A DNA stretch of 64,000 bases from Phymatolithon calcareum (Eukaryota; Rhodophyta; Florideophyceae; Hapalidiales), in assembly GCA_977006965.1 (NCBI GenBank), contig OZ345361.1:1550001-1614000 (forward strand), read 5' to 3'. The notes under the pieces are model-generated. The model did not search any database. It was not told where the DNA came from and worked only from the letters and a program-made list of their open reading frames with translations. Position numbers and translations under genes: made by a program. This document shows, piece after piece, positions 55,979-64,000 of the stretch. Every line of letters starts with the position of its first letter. The stretch's first letter is position 1.

Positions 55979-57700
55979 GCGCTGCTAACCTCACTTCGGG
56001 GAAATGCAAAATACAATACAATACAGCAATGCATCCATGCCTTGTGTAGCCCGCGAGAATCTAGTCCCTGTCGTAGTCGGCTGGAATGTTTGGAATCCTG
56101 AACAATCCAATGTCAATTGGGTGCTCCCGTATGGAACTCACCGTGTTCACCCTCGAGAATACTGTTTTGAGTGAGAACAGCAACTGAAAATGTTGTCAAC
56201 AACTTTTTTTAACAACTAGTCGGAGACCAGTGCAGCTGCACCACAAATGTTGAACGCTTACGTCTTCTTCCTGAAATTGCAATAATACACTAAGTAGTTT
56301 TGCGCATATTTCTGGAGCTGATTTAATTCCACACGAAATTCGAGAAGCACTCAAGTAATTCGTACGGAGTTAGCTCAGCAAGTACCCAGTACTTGTAACA
56401 AAATGCGATAAGTTTGCAGTTGCAGGATCAGGACGTTCACCCAAATGTATGATTTTATACGGAGGACATTCGTTGGCGCACATCTGCTATTTTCCCAAAC
56501 GAACTCGACTTCTCAGAAATCCCCTGCTGACACAGCCGTGATTGGGTCATTACTGTAGGGGACGACCGCCGACTTCGGGGTCGGAAGGTAAATCAATTTA
56601 TCAAGAAGCACAGTGCGCCTTTCTGTTCTCACTATAGACGTGCGTGTATATTTCGCTTGTCCTTAAATCACTGTACTGATGTAAAGCTTCTTAAATATAA
56701 GACTGATTATCCCCTGCCGCGGGTCACACCCAACTAATAATTGTAAATTGTGTTACATCTGCGCATTGCCCCTCGTATTGCTTTTGTCCTGCTCCAACCC
56801 ATGGTATCCAAACATATGATTGGTTTTGAAATTGAATTTGAGTACAAGCAATCTCCAAGAGTGCTTGTTGGAAGAGAAATATGAACAAAGGAGGATTTAA
56901 GAAACCAGAGTACGTTAGGTAGGAGAATTTTACCAAAAGCGTTTAAGCTGCTCCATTGTGAGTCTTGGGAGCTTTTAGAAAAATGCATTGAATGTCCCAT
57001 TATCTACATTTCTAGAAACACCTGAGAACACCTGGTAACGAGGGAAGCGGAGAGATAAGCAGAACGCGAGACAGAAGGACTCCTTGTAAAAGAGTTAGAT
57101 TTCCTGTACGTAAATTTCAATTTCACAGCGGTATTGAATTACAAGTCCTGATTTTTAAATCAGGACTGGTAATTGTCTCATGATTCTATTTTTTAAAAAA
57201 AAAGGAAAATGAGACGAAGGTGTCACAAGTTCTAGTGCTCGCTGACTACAATGTCAAAGTTAGCTGGATAACAACTCGTCAAATAGAGCTGCGACCCTGA
57301 CCCCCTTAAGAAATCCGACAAGTGGACCCCAAGCTTATCCCGCCACCATTTTCCCTACGAAACAGGGGTAGGGTTTATGCAGCTAGGACTACGACGTTAA
57401 CCAGGATTATACGGATTTGAGTAGATTAACGAATCTACAAATATCGTAGCGGCTGAAGCGCATCTTCCTTGCAATCTCAAGAGTGTTTCTGAAGGCGATT
57501 AATAAATTCCAAATATAAATTCCAAATATTAAAAAAAGGTTAACTGGATAACTGCATCTTGGAGCCTGCACATCTGCAAGCTAGCTGTCAGCTTGGATTT
57601 GTAAACATTGTGTGATTGTTCAAGAAGACTACTCGGTATTTATCACATTCCATGACATATCGTGGTCGTAAAACAAAATGAAGGAGATCAGTGTGCCTGT
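55979..57700 (+). repeat. HET-unit 3' module, copy B
   Basis: Non-coding now. Matches 62329-64000 almost base for base at a constant offset of 6350, and 28980-30790 less well. It contains the decayed second-gene pieces, a short hairpin at about 57148-57171 (AGTCCTGATTTTTAAATCAGGACT) and a LINE-B-like tail at about 57340-57540. Confidence 0.85.
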
Positions 57701-57834
57701 TAACCTCACTTGGATACCAAACCACGCTTTCAATAACTAACTTAAATTACTTCGAGACCTGAGTTACATGCGAAAGTTTTATTCAAGAGAGAGATACAGT
57801 ATACCCTATACCGTGCATAGTCATTGCCATAAAA

Positions 57835-58776
57835 CTATGTGCTACATATGTTTGATATGAAACACAAGATGTGAATATAGGCATCAATGAGTTCAGATTG
57901 TACAATTCGGCCGTCCTTGTCAGCGTCAAACTTTTCAAAGTGGGAGAGTGCATGGTGGAATGCAATGTCTACCTTAAGAAACTGTAAGGCATCTAAAAAT
58001 TGTTTGAAGTCCAGAAATCCAGTTTTCAGGTTATCAACCTGTTCAAATACAGTCCGTGCCACAGAGACGACCTGACGAATGCCATTTCTAGATGCATGTG
58101 TTTCGATATGGACACCAGAAGAAGCGTTTGAAAGTTGTGCGGCATCAGCAGTGGTAGAATGGGGTTGATGTTCGAGAGTACAAGGTGGCAAATAGTGCAG
58201 AGCAGCGAGAGGGTGCAATAGATACTGGTTGTTGGTGTGGGTGGAAGTAGGGACTGCTGAGTGAGCATAGTACCGGTTGGAGTGATAGGAATTTCGATGT
58301 GCAGTGATGCATTGATAGTGCACTGAGTTTTGAGTGGATCGAAAACGTGAACAAAGCGGCAGTGGGTGCACTGGTGAACAGCCAAAACACATGCAGTGAT
58401 TGTAGTTCGTCGGTAGGCTATCGTGGGAAACCCTGGTGTGGAAGTCCGATTCACCGGTGAGTTGAGCGGCATCAGGTTGAGTGGTAAAATGCAGTGTGGG
58501 ATTTGATGGAGTAGTGTAATTGAGAAGAGTGCGCTGTGCGAGGTGGGACTGGATGTCATTTTGGGGTTGCGAGACGTTTCGCTCTGGTTGGAGGCCGGAT
58601 GAAAGTTCAGGATTCCGTACAGAAAAGAGTGGGACATGTTCAGCGGGGGCGACTAGTGCTTGGACATCCAGGTGTGTTCCTGAGGCGTGCAGACCGAGGT
58701 CATCGGCATTGGCGTTGGACGAGTGATGAGCAAGGCCTTCGGTCGTGTTTGCATTGTAGTTTGGAAGAGAAGCCAT
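57835..58776 (-). CDS. EF-hand protein, copy 2
   Basis: A 313-aa intact frame, nearly identical to 51768-52709, with the same degenerate and canonical EF-hands. I count about 16 base differences over the frame, of which about 12 change residues (for example Ser to Gly in DDLxLHAS, Asp to His in YLLxPLAAL, Thr to Ile in CFxSN). Differences cluster in three spots. Flanking sequence is clearly less similar than the coding sequence. Like copy 1 it faces a HET-like pseudogene across a palindromic spacer. Confidence 0.78.
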   Translation of the reverse strand: MASLPNYNANTTEGLAHHSSNANADDLGLHASGTHLDVQALVAPAEHVPLFSVRNPELSSGLQPERNVSQPQNDIQSHLAQRTLLNYTTPSNPTLHFTTQPDAAQLTGESDFHTRVSHDSLPTNYNHCMCFGCSPVHPLPLCSRFRSTQNSVHYQCITAHRNSYHSNRYYAHSAVPTSTHTNNQYLLHPLAALHYLPPCTLEHQPHSTTADAAQLSNASSGVHIETHASRNGIRQVVSVARTVFEQVDNLKTGFLDFKQFLDALQFLKVDIAFHHALSHFEKFDADKDGRIVQSELIDAYIHILCFISNICST

Positions 58777-58989
58777 CAGTAGTTGTGGTGCATTGGCGAG
58801 GCGATTGACAGGACTGCGGAATGTGAGGTGCTTTGTCGGTGGCTCTTATAGGAATTTGACCGCCGATAAGGAGCGACAAAGACCTTTGTTGACCTGATTC
58901 TATACGAATAAATTATTGGTGCACACGCACCTGAGAGTGGATTCAATGTGGTGAACCATCCCATAACTTGATGAGGAGTGGAAAGTCGG

Positions 58990-59025
58990 ACATAGAAATG
59001 TTGTTTTAAAACTACATTTCTATGT
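58990..59025. repeat. 36-bp palindrome, one mismatch
   Basis: Counterpart of the perfect palindrome at 52933-52968, at the same place relative to the EF-hand gene start. One base has changed in the right arm (59012). Its retention in both units suggests an old element of the spacer. Confidence 0.9.
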
Positions 59026-59127
59026 TCGTGAATTCGCCGTCAACGCAGCGTCTTTGAACTTTTTTGCAAACTTGCGCTGTTGAAAGCGGACCATTGGCTA
59101 TTCAGATTTCTTGCTCAGCATTCTCAC

Positions 59128-59945
59128 CGTTTATCATACTACTCGCAACGTCTCTTTTGAGAGCGACTCGCAAGTCACCGACTCTCGAAGGAAGCGACTC
59201 ATCAGAGGCGCAGCAGTAGTGAGGCGTTGTTCATCGCTAAACTGAACAGATCACTTAGGGCCGATCTTACTGTCTGCACTTGTGAAGCGATACTCATCTT
59301 GCAGTAGAATTGCACAAGTGCAGGTATTCTATTGGAAAAGTTGGAGTTCACATTTTCTCAATTTCTAATTTTCCCGGTTGGGAAACATTCGTTCATCTGC
59401 CTTTAATCTGACCTGCAGTACTGGACATAGTATGTGACCGCGCGTGCCGTGAGACTGCTGAGTGATGTGTACATGATGTACACATCACTCAGCATTCTCA
59501 CGGGGCGCGCGGTGCACCGCAATTTTGCAAAAAAGTTCGCAGAAGATTCGTGGCATCATAGCAGCCCACGACACCGAGCGCCCCGTGAGAATGCTGAGTG
59601 ATGTGTACATCACTGTGGGTGTGGGCTAGACATATTATGTACAGTACTGTACAGTAGGTCAGACTAAAGACCGATGAACGAATGTTTCCCAACCAGGAAA
59701 ATGAGAAATTGAGAAAATGTGAACTCCAACTTTTCCAATAGAATACCTGCACTTGTGCAATTCTACTGCATGATGAGTATCGCTTCGCAAGTGCAGGCAT
59801 TAGGATCGGCCCTAAGTGATCTTTTCAGTTCAGAGATGAACAGCGCCTCACGACACCTGCGCCTCGGATAAGTCGCCTCCTTCTAGAGGCAGTGACTTGC
59901 GAGTCGCCCTCAAAAGAGACATTGCGAGTCGTTGTATGATAAACG
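59128..59945. mobile_element. Foldback element with about 300-bp inverted arms
   Basis: Left arm 59128 to about 59425 and right arm about 59640 to 59945 are imperfect inverted repeats. The ends are CGTTTATCATAC and GTATGATAAACG, and inner blocks include GGTTGGGAAACATTCGTTCATC, GGAAAAGTTGGAGTTCACATTTTCTCAATTTC-type sequence and CACTTAGGGCCGATC with its inverse. The 215-bp loop holds another near-perfect palindrome (59447-59503). It is absent from the first unit, so it inserted after the tandem duplication. No target duplication was found and no coding sequence is present. Confidence 0.8.
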
Positions 59946-60189
59946 ATCACTAATTGATGAAGAACCCTAGGGCGTATCATATCTACACGCCGAGATCATC
60001 AACAAAATATTGACAGCATTGAAATGCCCCTTACTGCGCGCTTACATGTACAGTATGAAATAGCCGAAAAAACGCCTCTTTCTGCATATTTTTTGAGCCA
60101 CCGCGAGTCGCAATTGACTCGCGCGGCGCCACGTAGAGTCGTGCGACTCCGACTCGCGATGACTGGGAGGAATGTACATCATGTAAATG

Positions 60190-60500
60190 TACACACTACA
60201 GTACTACTAGTTCAGTTGCACGCCTGTTTCACTCTAAAAATATATTTGCTGGAATTTTTTGTGTTACAGAACTGTACGTGTATCCCCTCGCTCGGCAATC
60301 CTCGAGCGTCTGTCGGTGTCCGACTGCTTCTTTCCCACATCATGTGATGGCAGGTTAATGCGTCAGCGTTGTCCCACTGACGGGACAGTGAACTCCTGGA
60401 CGATTGCAACCAAGATCATCTTGTGTTCGCTTCCACTTGACGCCGTGTTTGTGGTACTTTGCGTTGTCATACTACTGTTGTCGATCGCCAGGAAGCAGTA
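60190..60500 (+). other. HET-unit 5' flank, unit 2
   Basis: From about 60212 this matches 53305-53590 (GTTGCACGCC, TCTGTCGGTGTCCGACTGC, GCAGGTTAATGCGTCAGCG, VFVVLCVVILLL). No intact reading frame to the downstream pseudogene exists, because a MITE follows at 60501. Confidence 0.6.
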
Positions 60501-60898
60501 CAGTCAGACCTCGATAAATGGATGGACAATGTGGAATGGTCCAATATTCTCAAAATCGAGGTTATTCTCAAGTCGAATTTTGAATCATAAGTTTTGGATC
60601 ACACGTGTGCCGAACAGTAGCCATATTCAACTGTACTGTATGCCAATGGCAGGAGAAACATGAAAAGTACTTACAGTATTCTATGAGTGAGGATATGCTC
60701 CGTGTACGCTAAACAAAATTATAACAAAATTTAAGGTATGCCCCGTGACCTCAAACATGAAGTAAACCCCCTATCAAATATTCTAGAATCCTTTAATTTT
60801 CGTTAAATTTAGGCGGATACGGTATTCGTGGAGCACCCGATTTTGCTGATAACCGAGGTTATTCTAAAAAAGAGGTTCCATTTATCGAGGTCTGACTG
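60501..60898. mobile_element. pogo/Tigger-like MITE, 398 bp, TA duplication
   Basis: Perfect 22-bp terminal inverted repeats starting CAGTCAGACCTCGATAAA, flanked by TA on both sides (60499-60500 and 60899-60900). CAGT ends with TA duplication are typical of the pogo/Fot/Tigger branch of Tc1/mariner elements. The interior has no transposase, so it is non-autonomous. It carries internal GAGGTTATTCT repeats near both ends. It sits inside the HET-like unit, at the base equivalent to the LINE-B site of the other unit. Confidence 0.93.
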
Positions 60899-60900
60899 TA

Positions 60901-62171
60901 CTGATCCTCTTGGCGCCAATAATGCTCTCGGAGGAGGAAGAACTGGCCCTTTCCCAAACGCACGCGTACAACTTCCCAACCGTTAAGTTCCAGTCCAAAA
61001 CTACTACCTGCCGTCTCCTCCAAGGTCACCCACGCATTCGACTCAAGACCGACGCCCTGGCTCTTGCCGCACACGAACATATCGACCTCTTCCCCCTGTC
61101 GTACCGCCATCAGGGTTCTAAGGGGCGCTGCCTGTCGCCAGAACTGTGGCCGGATGTGTTAAACGTGGCCATCCCCGTTGCGGAATGTTCCAGGTTTCGC
61201 GCGTACGCTATATGGATCGACTGCACAACGGTCGCCGTAAAGAGAGACCGTACTGTCGTGGGCTATATTGACTGGTTCATCGTGTGCGTCGCGCCATACC
61301 TAGTGATTCCCATCATCATCATGGCAACGGAGCGTGAACGCAATTCAAGAATATGGCTCCATATGGAGGAGAAGCTCAGTTAGTACGGCGACTACTGTGT
61401 GTACGCGTTGCATCACGGCGACGCGGTGTTCTGATTCGAGCCGGGTCCCTTGGAGAAGCGCGACCCGTGCGAACGCATCTGGTGCCTTTGCCAGAGCTTT
61501 GTGCGAAGATAGTGCAACAACTTGGGAACTTCTTTCCAGAGAGACTATCTGAACCTGCTTGAATTGGCCGCGTCGAACGAGCTGCGCCTGGTGGATTATC
61601 GCGACTTGCAAATCCTATGCGATGAAGCAAGCTCCAGTACTTTCCGAGAAACGTTGCCGATCGAGAAAGGCTGTTACATCGTACTGACCACTCTTAGACA
61701 CATATGGCTGCACGGGGCGGAGATATCTGCCGATCATATTTAACACCTTATCACTATCAACGACATGGACGCCATAAAGCGTTTGCGCGACGATGCACGC
61801 CGCGAGAACGCTAACGCGCTGCTATTCTAGCTCAGGCTCCGCAACGGCTGGCAAATGGCACTGCAGCATTTGGAGTCGCGTAGTGTTTAAAAACACATAA
61901 AACTCCAACAGTGGCGGTTTTACGCGACGTCGGCACTACTTTTTGAGCTGGCTGGTGGTATGTCGTAGCGGAGAGAAACATCACTTGACAGAACGATAAT
62001 CGTAGGGCGGTGGTTATGAGCTGGAAATCGAAACGGTGGAATTCTGGATTAGCGCATGGGTTGGAAGTTATTCCGGAGCCCGTGAGGAAACTTGAGGGGG
62101 TGGAGAACACAACTTTGAGCTTTGTTGAGCAAGTAACGATGAAAGAATTTGAAGAACGACTCTCTGTGTAG
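60901..62171 (+). pseudogene. HET-domain-like gene, copy C (dead)
   Basis: Close relative of copy B (about 95% by eye) with the same deletion after FQSK and the same stops at the equivalents of 55094, 55144, 55540 and 55678. It adds its own stops at about 61510, 61741 and 61888. LFPLSYRHQGS and AIWIDCTTVAVK are kept. The shared lesions show it was duplicated as a pseudogene. Confidence 0.88.
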
Positions 62172-62239
62172 GCGCAATTCGGCATACGATCGCCATGGCG
62201 GACGGGTTTGAATGAGCTGACCGTGTTGTGACCGCTGCA

Positions 62240-64000
62240 AAGGTATACTTAAACCTCGAAGCGCCGCGAACCTCACTTTGGGGAAATGCAAAATTCAATA
62301 CAATACAAAGAATACTTAAACCCTCAACGCGCTGCTAACCTCACTTCGGGGAAATGCAAAATACAATACAATACAGCAATGCATCCATGCCTTGTGTAGC
62401 CCGCGAGAATCTAGTCCCTGTCGTAGTCGGCTGGAATGTTTGGAATCCTGAACAATCCAATGTCAATTGGGTGCTCCCGTATGGAACTCACCGTGTTCAC
62501 CCTCGAGAATACTGTTTTGAGTGAGAACAGCAACTGAAAATGTTGTCAACAACTTTTTTTAACAACTAGTCGGAGACCAGTGCAGCTGCACCACAAATGT
62601 TGAACGCTTACGTCTTCTTCCTGAAATTGCAATAATACACTAAGTAGTTTTGCGCATATTTCTGGAGCTGATTTAATTCCACACGAAATTCGAGAAGCAC
62701 TCAAGTAATTCGTACGGAGTTAGCTCAGCAAGTACCCAGTACTTGTAACAAAATGCGATAAGTTTGCAGTTGCAGGATCAGGACGTTCACCCAAATGTAT
62801 GATTTTATACGGAGGACATTCGTTGGCGCACATCTGCTATTTTCCCAAACGAACTCGACTTCTCAGAAATCCCCTGCTGACACAGCCGTGATTGGGTCAT
62901 TACTGTAGGGGACGACCGCCGACTTCGGGGTCGGAAGGTAAATCAATTTATCAAGAAGCACAGTGCGCCTTTCTGTTCTCACTATAGACGTGCGTGTATA
63001 TTTCGCTTGTCCTTAAATCACTGTACTGATGTAAAGCTTCTTAAATATAAGACTGATTATCCCCTGCCGCGGGTCACACCCAACTAATAATTGTAAATTG
63101 TGTTACATCTGCGCATTGCCCCTCGTATTGCTTTTGTCCTGCTCCAACCCATGGTATCCAAACATATGATTGGTTTTGAAATTGAATTTGAGTACAAGCA
63201 ATCTCCAAGAGTGCTTGTTGGAAGAGAAATATGAACAAAGGAGGATTTAAGAAACCAGAGTACGTTAGGTAGGAGAATTTTACCAAAAGCGTTTAAGCTG
63301 CTCCATTGTGAGTCTTGGGAGCTTTTAGAAAAATGCATTGAATGTCCCATTATCTACATTTCTAGAAACACCTGAGAACACCTGGTAACGAGGGAAGCGG
63401 AGAGATAAGCAGAACGCGAGACAGAAGGACTCCTTGTAAAAGAGTTAGATTTCCTGTACGTAAATTTCAATTTCACAGCGGTATTGAATTACAAGTCCTG
63501 ATTTTTAAATCAGGACTGGTAATTGTCTCATGATTCTATTTTTTAAAAAAAAAGGAAAATGAGACGAAGGTGTCACAAGTTCTAGTGCTCGCTGACTACA
63601 ATGTCAAAGTTAGCTGGATAACAACTCGTCAAATAGAGCTGCGACCCTGACCCCCTTAAGAAATCCGACAAGTGGACCCCAAGCTTATCCCGCCACCATT
63701 TTCCCTACGAAACAGGGGTAGGGTTTATGCAGCTAGGACTACGACGTTAACCAGGATTATACGGATTTGAGTAGATTAACGAATCTACAAATATCGTAGC
63801 GGCTGAAGCGCATCTTCCTTGCAATCTCAAGAGTGTTTCTGAAGGCGATTAATAAATTCCAAATATAAATTCCAAATACTAAAAAAAGGTTAACTGGATA
63901 ACTGCATCTTGGAGCCTGCACATCTGCAAGCTAGCTGTCAGCTTGGATTTGTAAACATTGTGTGATTGTTCAAGAAGACTACTCGGTATTTATCACATTC
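62240..64000 (+). repeat. HET-unit 3' module, copy C, with junction
   Basis: 62240-62310 is the unit's own diverged start of the module (TATACTTAAACCTCGAAGCGC, TCACTTTGGGG, CAATACAATACA). At about 62313 the same sequence starts again (AATACTTAAACCC, GCTGCTAACCTCACTTCGGGG), and from 62329 it is nearly identical to 55979-57650 up to the window end. It carries no intact gene. Confidence 0.85.

Noticed and set aside
54610-62171. Stop-codon reassignment to explain shared TAG/TGA in copies B and C
   Set aside because: The intact copy and all other genes use normal stops, and the copies also carry deletions and private stops. Duplicated pseudogenes explain it better.

Overview
This window reads as nuclear DNA of a repeat-rich, intron-poor eukaryote. 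The evidence is a GT..AG intron of 92 bp inside an otherwise continuous metallopeptidase gene, a CDC73/parafibromin gene, a divergent histone H3, secretory and transit-type N-termini, and many retrotransposons (LINE and Ty3/Gypsy) and DNA transposons (hAT, MULE, pogo-like). Few, short introns, compact single-exon genes between large transposon blocks and a plant/bacteria-type M32 carboxypeptidase would fit a florideophyte red alga such as Chondrus. That is an inference from style, not a match I could run.

Layout. 0.6-10.7 kb is the most gene-like part: a broken copy of an unrecognised two-TM family (minus), an M32 carboxypeptidase (plus, two exons), a possible small membrane protein, an ABHD13/Bem46-type hydrolase (plus), CDC73 (minus) and a second broken two-TM copy (plus). 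11-18 kb is transposon debris: a complete but internally deleted hAT element with an 8-bp target duplication, two inverted LINE 3' ends, and an RNase H-bearing LINE tail. 20.2-24.1 kb holds a third two-TM copy split by a LINE tail with a 14-bp target duplication, then a secreted S1 serine protease. 27.2-28.7 kb holds an intact 505-aa gene whose motif order (ALSY, then WIDCIS, then ERIWCLCQ) resembles fungal HET domains. Three dead relatives lie at 41.5, 54.6 and 60.9 kb. 31-41.5 kb holds a truncated Gypsy element, two inverted minisatellite-bearing repeats, a frameshifted histone H3, a degenerate J-domain gene and a MULE transposon plus a second partial copy. 44.3-49.4 kb is a long decayed LINE on the minus strand.

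51-64 kb is a tandem duplication of about 6.1-6.35 kb. Each unit carries an EF-hand gene (minus), a palindrome-rich spacer, and a HET-like pseudogene (plus) with a long 3' module. The duplicated HET-like copies share the same nonsense codons, so they were duplicated after dying. One was then hit by a LINE and the other by a pogo-like MITE at the same dozen bases. A 1.67-kb part of the 3' module is almost identical between the copies, unlike the rest of the unit.

There is no operon logic. The housekeeping genes (M32, ABHD, CDC73, protease) are independent. The candidate system of most interest is the HET-like plus EF-hand divergent module.
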